Positions 41,234-55,073 of a stretch of 64,000 bases of DNA are shown here, piece after piece. The position numbers were made by a program, and so were the translations under genes. Position 1 is the stretch's first letter, and each line of letters starts with the position of its first letter. Origin of the DNA: Pseudorasbora parva (lineage: Eukaryota; Chordata; Actinopteri; Cypriniformes; Gobionidae). Under the pieces are notes generated by a model. The model had not been told where the DNA came from. It saw only the letters and a list, made by a program, of their open reading frames with translations, and did not search any database. The stretch lies in assembly GCF_024679245.1 (NCBI RefSeq), contig NC_090176.1, positions 18,779,293 to 18,843,292 on the forward strand. The letters are read 5' to 3'.

Positions 41234-43600
41234 AAGTTTGTATATCAATACCTATTTTGCAATAAACCTAAAATATATTGATTCAGTGTACATAATACAC
41301 ATATTTAAATCAATAGTTTCATGTTTATCCATTGTTTATCTTCATTCTCAATGCTTCATGGGATTGTAGTTCTTTACCTCATTAAAGCCTTTAAGTATTT
41401 TTGTCTTTTTGCCTGATTATCAATTACTTTTTTGCTTCAAAGCTAAGTTTACAATGGTGTGATTCACCTCATAGCTGATTGGTGTGGTTCATGGCTTATA
41501 ACTCTCTGGAAAAAGTATTAATGATGTAAGTTTGGGGTGGGGCCATATGTTTGCCCAACAAATTGAAGACAATTGGGGTATGTCTCATTGCGTTCCCTAA
41601 CTCCTGAGCTCGTAAATCAGTAGCATATGCCGCCAAAACCCATTTTGCCGTATACATTTCACGAGATTGCACACTTGTACTATTGATACGTATTACCATG
41701 TGATCGTGTTGCGTGTACACAAGTTCGGACACTAGTAAGGACAGTAAAAGATACTGGCTCACTACACACTGGGACCCTGATGACTATTTCCAGCGACGTG
41801 ATGAAGTCCTCATTGTACAACATCATTACTGGTGTTTATGAACAACTGCAGAACTTATATCTTTCTGACATTATACTTGTAATGTTATTTAAAGTACATT
41901 ATGATAAATACTTTGCTTGTTACATATATGTGCAACATTTCAGCTGTAAATAAATATAAATGCTAGCTAGATAGTGTTCATCTCAATGATGTATGTTTAT
42001 GCCAAAATATAATAAAATAATGGTTTCTGTTTTTAAGAAAATATATCGCGTGCCATTATCGGTCATTATGTGTAGTGAGTTGGCTCATGTGATTTGAGTT
42101 TTGTGCTTCAGAACTTCCATTAAGGGAGCATAGTGACCACCGATGCACACTGGGTTTTGCGGTGCATTGCGGGACTTTTTAGTGAGCAAGCATTTCAGTG
42201 CAATGGAAGGATTCTGTGATTGAGACAGGCCTTAAATTGGCCAACTCCCTGATTAGTAACCTGACTACAGAACTAGGGAGCTCATTGAGATGCAGTATGA
42301 TACAGTTTTTTTTTGTTTTTTCGTTTGCTATTTTGTTTGGTGAGGCTAGTCGTGTTGAAATTGCAAACTTAATTTTTAACACTGCTGTCTTTATACAGTA
42401 CAAACAAACAAAAACACGGACCAACAAGAATATACAAAAACACAGCTTGCCAGCTAACGTTACCGGCTTGACATCAGGATGCACACAAAGCTCATTAGAA
42501 CACAGCCCGTCATCCACAGCGTCCATCTTGTATCAATAAAGAGTACAATTGTCTTTTTGTCTCACGTGTCATTTTGTGTTGCTTGCCCCTTCCCAACGAG
42601 CACTTTGAAAGCAGAGTTTGTAACAGTAGTGCATACAGTGCCTGTGCATTATTGTATTCTGTATGTATCGGTGTGTGTGAGCGGTGTTGTTATGGCGGCA
42701 ACGTGTGGTGTGTTTATCGTTAATGAAGGCCCTGACTGAAACCTACTGAAACGCTACTGCACATAGATCGCTCACAACACGCAAAAAGTTCAAACGGATG
42801 ATGACATCAGCGGGGGTTAGTGCCGACACATTGCTGGCCCTCGGGGGCGGTCTATCACTACACATTCAAATTTGATTGGCTGATGACGCACGTCAGTCAA
42901 AGTTATGATCCAATGGAAAATGGCAGCTTCAACGGAAGGCTATGTAAACTACTAGCGCTGGTCCACGAAGCTGTGAAGTGTTTAGATGATTACATATGGA
43001 AAATACTGCTCAGCCTCACAAAAAATAACCACATTCTTTCTGGGAATGTAATTGTAACGTACTGAAATAGAAAGTAATTGCATTTAGACACGCTCAGACA
43101 CACTTTAATTTAATTTATTTTAATTATAAAAAACAGCAGAGAAGGTCCTGATGGCCCCGACAGCCCACCACTGGTTGGCAGGTAATTAGTAACTGCAACA
43201 TACATAAATATATAAAATAATGAACCCAGCCTCCACTCACTCATACAGGCTCGTCTGCAAACCGATGTATCAGAATGGAAATGTGTTTGATGTATCGCTC
43301 TCTGCAGCGTCAGACACAGTAGTCTCACATAGAGGGAGGGAGTTTGGAGTCGTGGCATTTGTTTCCAGGTGGACCGTTAAAGAACCCAACACACACGTCT
43401 CACCGACATCCTGTAGAATTCAACCAATCAGATTACAACTTCGAAAATCCTGAAGTGTATTTATAAAAGTGTGCCATATCCAACGGCCCGTGGGTGTGAC
43501 GTCTGAGGCTGAGACTACGTAACGGTAATGATTAGCCTTTGGCTTGACTACATTATCAAACAGCTAATAATATATTGCTAATGTTACCCAAACTATATTC
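41234..43600. other. Intergenic, mostly unassigned
   Basis: This stretch holds only fragments. One piece (41630-41710: ccgccaaaacccattttgc, cacgagattgcacactt) is related to the foldback at 21488. No host gene is supported. Frames up to 115 codons overlap on opposite strands and show no family pattern. Confidence 0.5.
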
Positions 43601-43616
43601 CCGTTCACCATCTCAG

Positions 43617-44745
43617 AGTTGCTGTGTGTATAGGTCATATAATCATGTGAATGGGTAACTTTCTATGCGAGCAAAAAAAAAGAATCATGCTTAGACAACA
43701 TGCACAAAGAGCCCTGTGGCTCATAATGACACACTGGTATCTTAAGACACAAAACGATCAGTTTGTGTGAGAAATTGAGCCGTATTTATGTATTTTTTTA
43801 ACCTCAAATACGACGCTATATCCAACAGCCTGGAACGAGCTTCACTTCCAGTAAGTTCAATAAAGCTCAAGTGTATTTGAGGTAAAAATATCAACCTGAT
43901 CTCACAGATTTCCGTGAAATGAACACAGACCCTTAGCTCAAAAATCCGTGGTAGTTTCACAGAATCGCCGAAAATTCCGTGATGGGTTCATGGAAGAGAT
44001 GCCTATGTAAGTCAATGACAGGCAGCATCTGTGCTCCACACACGGATTCCCTGTTCAACACCTTATATTCGTCAGTTTGATTCAGTCAGTATGATTTATT
44101 TACATTTCTTTTTCTTTTTATTCAGACACGTTTTGAACACTTAACTCAATCCCTTCCCTAAACCTACCCATTTGTGTATATTATAAAAAAAACAGGATAT
44201 AACAGGCAGATACGCAGATACTGCAGGCACAATTTATTCAGAAACTACAAATATTCCAAATCCAGTTCCGAGGCCAATGATTGATTTCTGTGAAGAAAAT
44301 CCCCAAAAGCGATCAGTAACGTCAAATCCATCCGCCGAATATTAATACATTTCAAATATTCGCCGGAAGAAACGTAACGTCAGCTTTGACAGCACTGGCT
44401 GTTGTATGTCGCGTGACCAATTGCGTCATTATGTCCACTTTGATTGTAAAATGCCATTGGCTCTCGTGTGTCTCGTGACCGATCGCGTCATGCTGAAGAG
44501 TCGTTTGTATCATTTGAATCATGAGAAATATGAACGAGTGCGTGTGTGGAGCGCGATCATCATTTCAACGACTAAAACATTAAGATCAACTCTGTTCTTC
44601 ACATGATGATTCCGTGAAACTACCACGGATTTTTGAGTTAAGGGTCCATGTTCATTTCACGGAATTCTGTGAGACCAGGTTGAAAAATATATATAAATAC
44701 GGCTCGACATTCACATGATTATATGACCTATACACACAGCAACGG
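43617..44745. mobile_element. Nested foldback pair
   Basis: The outer arms (gttgctgtgtgtatagg then tcatataatcatgtgaat at 43617) are inverted at 44711-44745. Inside, 43890-43966 (caacctgatctcacagatt, tccgtgaaatgaac, cgtggtagtttcac) is inverted at about 44603-44686. This is one palindromic element inside another, without coding capacity. Confidence 0.7.
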
Positions 44746-44749
44746 CTGG

Positions 44750-46637
44750 AGTCAAAAATGTTCATTTGTGTTCTACTGAAGAAACAACGATACCTACATG
44801 TTGGATGTACTGGGGGTAAGCAGATAAACATCAAATTTTCATTTTTGTGTGAACTAATCCTATGGATGCACTGATGCTATTGGAAGAGAACTCAACTTAG
44901 CTGGATGTTGACCTCGCTTCATTCTGTAGAGCAGCTTTATAGCTGAATTTAACACATAATTGGTTTACTTTGCACAGCTATTCCATCGAAATGAATCAAC
45001 ACTGAACTGATTTCAGCTGATGACTTACTATTGTCTAGAGCTGTATTCTGTTTACATAATTGAATCGTTATTTTCCTGTTTATTCCTAAAGCTCCTTTGT
45101 ATACAACACCAAACAAAGGTGACTTGACACTACACTAGGAAGTTCAGTCTGTAGTTTTCACAAAAGCACTAAAGCTGCCAAACGTCTGCTGAATGAAAGT
45201 CTGGTTGAACATCTGCAAAAGCTGTGCTTCCTTAAGTAACTGTGAACTCAGTGAAACTGTATAATCAGATTTATGTAGTATACCTAAAGGTTTATTTTGT
45301 ATCCAAACCTCCATGTGGCATTCGGCTAAATAATTCCATTATGATAAATAATTCTAATATCAAAAGAATGGTTGCCTTCATTATGATTGGACAGTAGAAG
45401 CAAGTGACAGGAACCAAGGCCAATAAGAAATGTTATATTTTTTCAACCATCATTGCAGTTGTGAAAAGACCCTGTCTGTCTTTATTACGCATGACTCCAT
45501 TAATTTAAGCTCTGTTACTAGGGGCGGGTGGACACATGGTCAGTTTTTACAGTTCGTGTCCTTCTGTAACCCTTTGACCACATGGTCCCCAGCATGCGCT
45601 AGCCACAACTACAAATCACAGTTATACGGCCAGATACAGTATGTTCACGTGTGCCCTGATTTTGTAAATCAAAATCCCGCAGGACATTCCCACTGTTGTG
45701 CACATGAAAGTGTCAACCTGCTCTCATAACACTACAGCATGCTCTCATTTAATAGCCGTGGCTCTCTGTGGCTAGTGCGTGGAATAGGTCTGTAAATCGT
45801 TTTAAAGGCGGCCTTTCATTTAGCGCTCAGACATTAGTGTCGCACAGCCTCTGGTTCACCGTTGACATGTAGCGATTCTATAGCTGAATGTGTGAAATGT
45901 GGAATGGCTGGGTAACTTGGTTGCGTTGAATTATTAATCAACTGTAGCATTAGCCATATGAAATGCTGCCAATAAAACATCTACCAAATTTCCTTCTCCA
46001 CAGCGTCCCGTTTGTTAATTCTATGAAACATTCTTTTCAAAATAACCGAATACTTAAGTGTTTTTCTTTTGCTCTCCAACGTATTGTTATGGACTTCAAC
46101 CTTTCTGCTGCACAAGTCACAGAAATAGAGTATCGCTGCAAGCTCTCTCTGTCTCATATTAGAGTACTGCCAGGTTCAGTCAAGGTATTTGAGCACAGCG
46201 TGAGTGAGCCTTTCCAGGACTGGAAGATTGCTCCCATAGCTATTGGAACACTCTATGTGCATGTGCCAAACAGCTCTCAGTCTGCCAAATAACTCTGCTG
46301 TTGGCAATGCCCAACCGAACAGAAATCTTCCCTCAGCACATGTGCTGAAAAGACCATAAGGCTGGTTTATGCTGGTTAAAGCTAGTTTGGTGCTGGTCTA
46401 GCTGTTGGGGCAAGATAATGGTGGGCAGGGGAAGCTGGTTATCCAACATGGTTTTCTGATGGCTGCTGGTTGATCAGGTTGGTTAAAGATGTATTCACTG
46501 GAGTCTTGCAGATATGTGCTCCAACATTTTAATTGGGGCTAGTTGTCACATATTTATTTATATGTTGAATTTTTGTAGAATTAGTATCAATAATTTAAAA
46601 ATAATTCCTGTGAATGGTGAGTGAACTAAGAATAATA
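44750..46637. other. Intergenic, few repeats
   Basis: 44750-44860 carries one arm of the TTAAAGG-type MITE (ctgggggtaagcagataaa). Around 46370-46490 there is a loose run of ctggtt / gctggt units. No gene is seen. A 109-codon frame at 45963 has no recognisable features. Confidence 0.5.
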
Positions 46638-46852
46638 CACTGTAAAAAAAATTAAAAATAATAATGGCTCCAAATGAAAATTTTCTAGTGACGGATCACA
46701 TCAAAAAAAAAAAAAAAGTTTGACGAATTGAAATTCTGTGAATGGATGCAATTGATTTCACAGAAATTAAATTCAGCCAACTGAAACATTTTGATGTGAT
46801 CCGTCACTTGACAATTTTCAATTGGAGACCTGAATTTTTTTTTTTTACAGTG
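46638..46852. mobile_element. Palindromic MITE, CACTGTAAAAAAA ends (second copy)
   Basis: The ends cactgtaaaaaaa and ttttttacagtg are flanked by TA. The inner arms (gacggatcacatcaaa, tttgatgtgatccgtc) mirror each other. It belongs to the same family as 39700-39909. Confidence 0.8.
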
Positions 46853-47271
46853 TATATAAATATATACTAGTGCTGTCAAACATGATGTGTTAACACATGC
46901 AATATATATATATATATATAAATTTTTTTTTTACGCATTCAAAATATTTCACTCAAATATTTTTTTTCCATCATAATTTGGCTGCCGACAAAGACAAACG
47001 AGAACGCAGGACATTCTAAAACGGAATGTGAAAAAAAAAACGTAGCTTAATGTACTAAGACAGCGGCATTAACAAAACTACTTCATACAAATGCATACTA
47101 TGTACATAAAAGCAGAATGAGTCCAGAATGAACACAACACGTTTAATTACACAATACGCCTTTTCCTCCCCTAGAAAAGCATTATAAAGAAAATGCTTAA
47201 AGTGGCTTAATGTACTAAGAGTGATATTAACAGACCAAACTCAGTAAACGGCATAGTAATAAAGCATACTA

Positions 47272-48865
47272 CAGCTCTGAAAAAAATTAAGAGACCACTG
47301 AACATGTGCCGTGTTTCCATTACCCTTCCAATTGCGCAAATTGAAATTGCGAATAAAAAAAAAAACGGCCAATGGAAACGCTGCAATTTTGCACAAACTC
47401 CCATGTATCGCAAAAAAGTTTTTACGCTCTCATGAGGTGTTTTTTCAGGCAATTCGAAATAGGACATTTTCGCAAAACTGCAATGGAAACGTTTTTTTCG
47501 GATTTACAGGTCACCTGGTGGGGTGACGGATTGCTGCCACATAAGGCCTATATATTATTTTTCCACTCAATTGTGTCTTTTAACAACATATTTTCTCAAC
47601 ATATTGTAATAATGAGATCTTGTAATAAAAACGACATATATTTTCTCCTAATAAGGACAGTGGCGTTATTTTAGCTTAATATGGACCCCGGTGCAGCCAT
47701 AAATAAGATCATAACTATATAGGCCTACTGTAATTAAGACATATATTCAAGAAATGTATTAAAACAGAAAGAGCTATAGTTTCAGCCTTACTCAAAGGCC
47801 GAGGAAACAAGGCCAGTTACGCACGTCAATCCATTCCAGACGATCTTGATTTGCTTCTTATTTAATATACAGGCAATTAGTTGATGAAACATCGATCAAA
47901 ATTAAAATACAATTAATAAAAAAATAAATACATTTTTATGAAAGACTTTCTTGAAAATAAAACTCGAAGTGGTCAAAATCATGTGTGACCCCAAGTCTCA
48001 AACATATTGCGAATCGTATATCTTACTCATGCTGCTCACTTTTCATAATCAATGTATAAATTAAAATAATAATATTACAGGCTAATGTTTAGGCCTAAAT
48101 GTATCCTATTTAGTTTCGTAGTTAGGCTATGGTTTCTATATCCCAATGGCCGATGAAGACGCCAGTGTTTTTTCTTTTTTCTTTCCTTCCTTTAAGACAG
48201 CAGAAACAACTCGCCATACTCCTTCATTTTTAGCCATACAGATACGTTTAAGACACAATTATAAACTATAAACTGTCTACTTTTATTTGTGGACTTTTAT
48301 GAAACAAACAAAATTTAAAAAATAAAAAAATAAAAAAAACTTTCCACCATGCAAACTCAAACATTCCACTCTTCTCTGTAGCTATGTGTCAACCTGGCGT
48401 GCGTAAAAGTTGATCATTCTTTACAGGTGACGGTTTGTTTGGAGAGAAGAAGAGACAGAGTTCTTTATTAAACTCATAAAAGACAATAGAATTACTGGAA
48501 TACTGGATTCTAAACACAGAAATGCCACATTATCATTAAGACCTTGAAGCAGATCTGACACACACACAAGTAACCTAAGGGGCTTGCTTGTATAACACAC
48601 ACGTCTCCTTCCAATAAAAATAATGGCTAGTGCGGTGGATGGGATATACAAACCTACCAAGCGCCATCATTTTGAAATGACCTATCGCGAGAGGAAAATA
48701 ATACGTGTTAGTCGCATAACTGCTGCTATGGAAACGCTGTAATTTCGCAATAGTTTTTTTTATCGACATTTAAGAAATGTCACAAAAATTTTTTGCAAAT
48801 CTGCAATGGAAACGCGGCTACTGAGAAACCAATGTTAAGTGGTCTCTTAATTTTTTTCAGAGCTG
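47272..48865. mobile_element. Tc1-type terminal repeats around a GCCGTGTTTCC element
   Basis: CAGCTCTGAAAAAAATTAAG then agaccact at the left is inverted at the right (agtggtctcttaa, tttttttcagagctg), and the left side abuts TA. Just inside, gccgtgtttccatta (47308) and aatggaaacgcggc (ending 48818) are ends of a second element that fills the interior. Neither has a transposase frame. Confidence 0.75.
47308..48818. mobile_element. Harbinger-like non-autonomous element, GCCGTGTTTCCATT ends
   Basis: The terminal inverted repeat GCCGTGTTTCCATT / aatggaaacgcggc resembles the TTA-flanked MITE at 54582. The subterminal regions share ccaatggaaacgctgcaa and gctatggaaacgctgtaa in opposite orientation. 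The flanks are not a clean duplication, so the superfamily is tentative. Confidence 0.55.
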
Positions 48866-49681
48866 TTTGTTGTAAATCAGATACACCCAGCAACACATTT
48901 AATTACATGTTACGTGTAACTTCTTTTAAGTGTTTATCGCGATTAAAAATGTTTAAGCGATTATTCGCAATCCCAGCCATGTGTGAGGACTTTTGTTATT
49001 TCCTGTCTTGTGCCATGTTTTGTAGTTCCTTGTAGTTTTCCATCATGTAAAACCACGTCCCCTTGTTACCTTGTTTAGCTTATGTCCTGTGTATAAATAA
49101 TCCTTGTGTTTCACTTGTGTAACGGTTTGCAGATAGACGAAGCAGAGAAGGAATCCACTTGCATGCATGCTTTTAATAAAAAAAATCCTCACACAAAACT
49201 GGGGAACACAGGCTGGGATGATAACAATTAAAGAGAAAATGTGATTAATTAGTAACTTTTTTATTATTATTCGATTGACAGCACTAATATATACATATTT
49301 AAAGGGGTCATGTTTTTTTTTAATTTTTTTATTTATATATATATTCATCATAATGAATAAGTAATAGGCTATTTTCTACCCTGGTTTTGAGCCTAGCTCC
49401 TGAAATGCTTGTTTGTTATGGGCATGCCACATTGAAGACTTGTAAGTGCCCTCTGCTATAATTGGATTATTAGAGTCTTGCCTATTATAATGAGTTTCAG
49501 CCATCAGTATACATTGGGAATTGTTTTGAAAACTTCCAATGTGGAAAAATGGCAACTGGAACGATTCGCCCATACATGTCCCAGACCCAGAGTCTGATGT
49601 CGAATTGCAGGAAAATGAACCAACAACACCTCAAATACAAAGGATACTCCAGCCTGTGACAGTGTGGTAAGTTATTGTTAA

Positions 49682-50463
49682 AGGCCCACTGAAGTGCCTT
49701 GAAACGCGCCGCATTATTCAATCTGTTGACGTCATTTTCCCTGAAACAACTCCAATTGTTAGCAGCCCCTCCCTTTTTCTGAAACAGCCAATAGCGTTTC
49801 ATTAATATACAGTTTGACTAGAGCCTTTCTGTTTGGTAAAGCCAGTTTCTTCTAACAGTTTATCATCATAATCTCCTCCATATCGCTTTGAAATGCAGCA
49901 TTCTGTGCAGAATTCAAATGGGTCGATATGTTTGTTGTCTGCGCCGACTGCCGCATATGATTCACGCTGCTTTCTCGTGTCTGTAGTCTAAATTTAGGCC
50001 TTGCGCGTGTGTGTGTGTGTGTGTGTGTGCGCGCTGCTGCGGTGCATGAAACTAACGTGAAACCAAACTTCATTCACCTCAACTGAAAGCATATTTACAC
50101 TGAATTTCCTATCACATACATAGTGTGCTATGTGCCTTTCACCATGTAGAAATTAGTAAATGTGTGTTAACAACCAACCAATTTCAGCTGCAGCTTCAGC
50201 AGTGTAGGGGGCGGGCTTTAGATTCTAGAGAGCATTTTGATTGGACAGAAGATTTGATGAGAGGGTGAAGTCTGCGATGATGTCATCAAAATCTGAGATT
50301 CGTTTTAACGGAAGTGAGAGACTGTAAGTTTTGAATGCTTATATCTCCTAAATGCAAATTGTATCATGTTTTGGAACACACCAGCTTATTCATTACTCCC
50401 ATTACAACACAGTCATACTAAAAGCTAAAAAAAAAAAACTTCAATTTTGATTTCAGTGGGCAT
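49682..50463. mobile_element. TTAA-class MITE, AGGCCCACTGAA ends
   Basis: TTAA at 49678-49681 is followed by aggcccactgaagtgcc. The right end tttcagtgggcat precedes TTAA at 50464-50467. The interior holds a (GT)n tract near 50008 and no coding region. Confidence 0.75.
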
Positions 50464-51222
50464 TTAATTATGTTTAGGTAGGCACGTACACATAATCAGG
50501 AGATATCAAAGGATCTGTAACAATGCAATACTATCACATATAAAAAAACGACAACAACATGTTTTACTCACATAAGTGTGTTGCAACATTCCTGTCGGAT
50601 CCAATGTAAAAGGCTCTGCATTGTGCTTTAATCTCATTCTGTCTACAAATCTAGTCTCTTGCTAACAAACGAATCCACGGTGAAATGAATTGAACAAACG
50701 TCTTAACCACATGAGCTCGAACTTCATAAACTGGATTCCTAATACTGAAATCCGAAGGAAGCTTATGCAGGGACTGTGTTCTTCTGTGTTTCTATATTTA
50801 TAATATTATCAATAAAAGCATGTTTATTGCTTTATAGCTCGATCCACTTTAGTGTCTGGTGTGCCTGTGTTATTTACCTATTATTACACGGCTCTGTGAA
50901 ATACTTGATTCTGATTGGTCAATCGCGCATTCCAGCGGTATGTTATTTCCAGATAACACCCGCTCATACGGCTACTACGAGTTATCGATTCAAAATCAGA
51001 AGGCTCTATTAACCCATCGGAGTCATGTAGAGTACGTTATTTGACGGACAGCTGCATTTTTTATGGACTTCAAACACAACTATAACTAGCCTACTGCTTG
51101 GATTAACTGCTTGGATTACTGCAAATTCACATCTCTTGTTTGATGAGCCAGCTGTAAATAAAAGCTTTTCTTTGACTAACACAGAAACGTTCAGTTGCGA
51201 AACATACAGGATATTATTATAT

Positions 51223-51492
51223 TACACTCTAAAAAATGCTGGGTTAAAAATAACCCAAGTTGGGTTGAAAATGCACCGACCCAACAATTGGGTTGTTTTA
51301 ACCCAATGGTTGAGTTGTTCTTACCCAGCAATTGGGTTGTCTTAAGCAACATTTAACCCAACCACTGGGTTAAAACAACTCAACCACTGGGTTAAAACAA
51401 CTCAACCATTGGGTTAAAACAACTCAATTGTTGGGTCGGTGCATTTTCAACCCAACTTGGGTTGTTTTTAACCCAGCATTTTTTAGAGTGTA
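51223..51492. mobile_element. Palindromic MITE, TACACTCTAAAAAAT ends (second copy)
   Basis: The ends cactctaaaaaatgctgg and ccagcattttttagagtg are bounded by TA, with aacccaagttgggtt repeats. The right half carries three tandem ttaaaacaactcaacca-type units. It belongs to the same family as 29059-29263. Confidence 0.85.
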
Positions 51493-52861
51493 TGATGACC
51501 TTTTATATATCAAATGGTGATTTCAAGGGAAAGGTGATTTCTCACTTGGTGATTTTGCATTTTAAGGCAGGGCTTGTCTAGGTATTGGGGGACAAGCACT
51601 ACACCAGCATCCAAAGTTACTGATTAGTGGTCTCTTGTAGAAAATATTTGCAATTTCCAAAACTATGAGTGATTTTAATGGTTTGGTTGGAGTGGTTACT
51701 TCCTACATTACAGCTGGTTGCGCTGTGGTTATTCGGCTCTTGTTGTACTATTACAAGAAGGTTGTTTTTGAGTAGAATCTACTTCATTTGAACCCATGTT
51801 GAACTGATCTAAAATCCAAAGTAATCTAATACTTCACATTCTGTGCTAGCATCTCAAAACCTCTACCCAGAAAACAACATACTGAGTTTTATATATTGCA
51901 GTAAATGTTTGTGTATGCAGAACAATTTCCCTCACCCCTTTGCTAAGAAGTGAAGTCTGTGACAGATTAAACAGGCTGAAAAGATCCATAACCTTTTTCA
52001 ACCAAGTGAAGTCATCAGCCAATTGGTTCATGGCCTTCACTTACAAATGATCTGAACCTTCGCTTTGTGCACTTACTATTAAGGACCGTCTCCCACTGTG
52101 TGGATTGAAAAATGTGTACTTGGTAATTGCATCTTGTGCGGTATGCATTGGTTGAATTAATTAAAATGATTAAATATTCATGAACCCCATGTAGAGCGTT
52201 TTTTTTGTCTCACAAAGTCTCACAAATCATTGGTGATTACTGTGTGTACTTGTTTAAAGCTACAGCACCATGATGGATGACTAGGTTGTTTTCTCATTCA
52301 GTGCATGTGCTTTTACAACTATGAAAAAGTCCCAATGACCACAGTGACAGACTGGAACGTGCATGACCTTTGATAAATCCAAAATCGAATAAAATTGCTC
52401 ATCCCCCAGGTTACCACCTAACCAGTTTTTTTCTGATCAGGGATTACTCTTTTATACGTAAACAGACACACACATTCCACAAATCCCACTGCCAAACCGC
52501 TGGTGAGCAATGCAAGTTTAGAACACGTGGGGATTAAAGGCTAATCTGATATGGGGGTCACAGGGTTCACTTCTGCATAGCACTCCTTAGTTCCACGTCA
52601 CAACTGGGATGCTGGGAAGTGCAGCTTTGACACAAGGTCACATAAGAGCATCACAGGGGGCGTCTAGACTTTCCAGGAATTCAAATGTGTTGCAAAGGAT
52701 AGCGATACAAAGCAAAGGCAATCACAGCATAGCCAAATTTCAAAGGCTCACATGTTTTTAATTGATATTTCTCTGCTGAGACCTCACATGGACGAACCAC
52801 ACAGGGACTCAAAATTCTAAAACCTGACCTAATTGACCTCCTTTTATCAAATGACAGCATG
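51493..52861. other. Intergenic, no gene seen
   Basis: There are no recognised repeats or coding sequences in this stretch. Confidence 0.5.
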
Positions 52862-54492
52862 TTAAAGGGTTAGTTCACCCCAAAATGAAAATGTTGTCAT
52901 TAATTACTTACCATAATGTCGTTCGACAGCCGTAAGCGGCCGATCATCTTCGGAACATAAATGAAGATATTTTTGTTGAAATCTGATGGCTCAGAAAGGC
53001 CTTCATTGACACCAATGTCATCTCCTCTCTCAAGACCCATACAACGCACTAAAGACGCCGATACAAAGCCTCTCAATACAGTGATTCTACAATCATTTTA
53101 TAAAGCGATGAGAATATTTTTTTGTACGCAATTTAAAAAAAAAATAACTTATAAAGTTTTGAACATTATGAATCATTGTATCAATTCATGATTCGGGTCG
53201 CCAGTGTCACGTGATTTTGACACGCAATCCAAATCATTAATCAATACGCTGATTCATAACGCTCAAAACTTTCTTTTGAAATCTGCCCATCTCTATAAGT
53301 ATTTAAGTTATTTATTGAAGTCATTATTTCGTTTTTTTTGCGCAGAAAAACTATTCTCGTCATTTCATAAAATTATTCAGAGGTGGACAGTAACTAAGTA
53401 CATTTACTTGAGTACTGTACTTAAGTACACTTTTTGAGTATCTGTACTTTACTGGAGTATTATTTTTTCTGGAAACTTATGACTTTTACTTCACTACATT
53501 TGAAAGACAAATATCATACTTTTTACTCCATTACATTTCTATCAAGGTCGAAAGTCGTTTCTGTTGCAGCTCTGAATGTCGATGGATGATTTTTTCCTTC
53601 TTTAAATGGTTTTTTGTTGTTGTTGTTGCAGACAGTCTATCAGGAATACCTCTTATAGGGTCTTATATATTTCCCCAACTTTTTTTGAACACGGATCTGT
53701 TCATAGCAAAATGGAAGAAGACGGTTCTTAGACACAAGTGTGTGCACCCATAGTCAGTAAAAAAAAAAAAATCAAGATTAGTTTAGTTGGCATACACTTG
53801 GTGTATGTCTTATAAAATATTAAAAATATAAACGTCTGGGAGAAAGAGAAGAGTAAAGTTGGGAGAGTTTCAGAAGTGTATCAGTGTATTGGATCCGTGC
53901 ATTCGGCCTTAAAGTGACAGCAGCTTTGTAAAGAGCTTTGTAACTTATATACAAGTATTTAAATTAGTTTAAGTTAGTCGTATGGTAGTACGTCAGATGG
54001 AGCATCCCTGAATGGCTTAAACCATGATGATAGTGTGCATTTATACAACAATAATAAAATAATGCATTGGCATAAAAAAGAAAATTTACTTTTATATTTA
54101 AGTACATTTGAAAACAAATACTTCTGTACTTTTACTTGAGTAAAAATCTGTTTTTACAACTTTCACTTGTAACAGAGTAATATTTGACCAGTAGTACTTT
54201 TACTTTTACTCAAGTAATAGAGTTGTGTACTTTGTCCACCTCTGAAATTATTGTAGAGCTACTGTAGTGAGATGGGCTTTGTAAAGACGTCTTTAGTTGC
54301 TTTTATGGGTCTTGAGAGAGGAAATGACATTGGTGTCAATGAAGGCCTTTCTAAAACGGCCTTGGATTTCAACAAACATATCTTCATTTGTGTTCGGAAG
54401 ATGAACACTTACGATGTCTTACAGGGGTTGAACGATATTAGGGTAAGTAATTAATAAGATAATTTTCATTTTTGGGTGAACTCACCCTTTAA
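52862..54492. mobile_element. Palindromic TTAAAGGGTTAGTTCACC MITE split by a hAT MITE
   Basis: The left arm (ttaaagggttagttcacc, atgaagatatttttgttg, ccttcattgacaccaatg) is inverted at the right (cattggtgtcaatgaagg, catttttgggtgaac then tcaccctttaa). The hAT MITE at 53378-54244 interrupts it near the centre. Confidence 0.85.
53378..54244. mobile_element. hAT MITE with perfect 8-bp AAATTATT duplication
   Basis: CAGAGGTGGACAGTAAC at the left is inverted as tactttgtccacctctg at the right. AAATTATT flanks both sides (53370-53377 and 54245-54252). The subterminal regions have many AGTAC / GTACT motifs. It belongs to the same family as 21918-23945. Confidence 0.92.
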
Positions 54493-54581
54493 TGAGCATG
54501 TGGAAATACAGTATGTCACCATTAATAGATGAGTATTAATGTATGTATCCCCACCATTTAAAGGGGATGCCTAAGGCTTTA

Positions 54582-55073
54582 GCCGCGTTTCCGCCACAGG
54601 AACTTTACCCAGGAACCAGGAACTTTGGGTGGTACTCTGCGTGTCTGACCGCAGGAACCAGGGTCTAAATGAAGTTCCGGGTAAATATTTCCCCCTCCAA
54701 ACAGCCCTGCTCTCGAAGTAGTACTTTTTCAAAGTTCAGGAACTTTCGAGGGCTGGACTTAGGCGCTGAACATGCTGATTGGTTTAGCATTTTATTTCAA
54801 CCGGCATTTTTAAAAGTCTTTTGCGAGGTTCGGTCTACGTTCAGTAAATATCTGTCTTGCTCTCTGTCTGATGGCGCGCGTTCGTCTCAGCCATCTCACG
54901 TGCAATGTCCGTAATGGCTGATAATAATATACATTGTAATTTTAAATCTAGCTTTACAAGCTTTCTGAATATGCTGCATTCTGCTGAATCTCCATATTAG
55001 TGCTCTAGAGAAAAGTTCCTGTAAAAAAGTTCCTGGTACAAATTGTTCCGGGTAATTTTGGTGGAAACGGGGT
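54582..55073. mobile_element. Harbinger-like MITE with TTA duplication
   Basis: GCCGCGTTTCCGCC at the left is inverted at the right (ggtggaaacggggt). TTA is on each side (54579-54581 and 55074-55076), as in PIF/Harbinger. The subterminal ggaacttt / aaagttcc motifs are also inverted. Confidence 0.8.

Noticed and set aside
42179..42539. Opposed frames of 113 and 115 codons
   Set aside because: They overlap on both strands with no family resemblance. Nothing supports either as coding.
45963..46292. 109-codon plus-strand frame
   Set aside because: There is no recognisable domain, no splice context and ordinary AT-rich composition. Chance is the simpler explanation.
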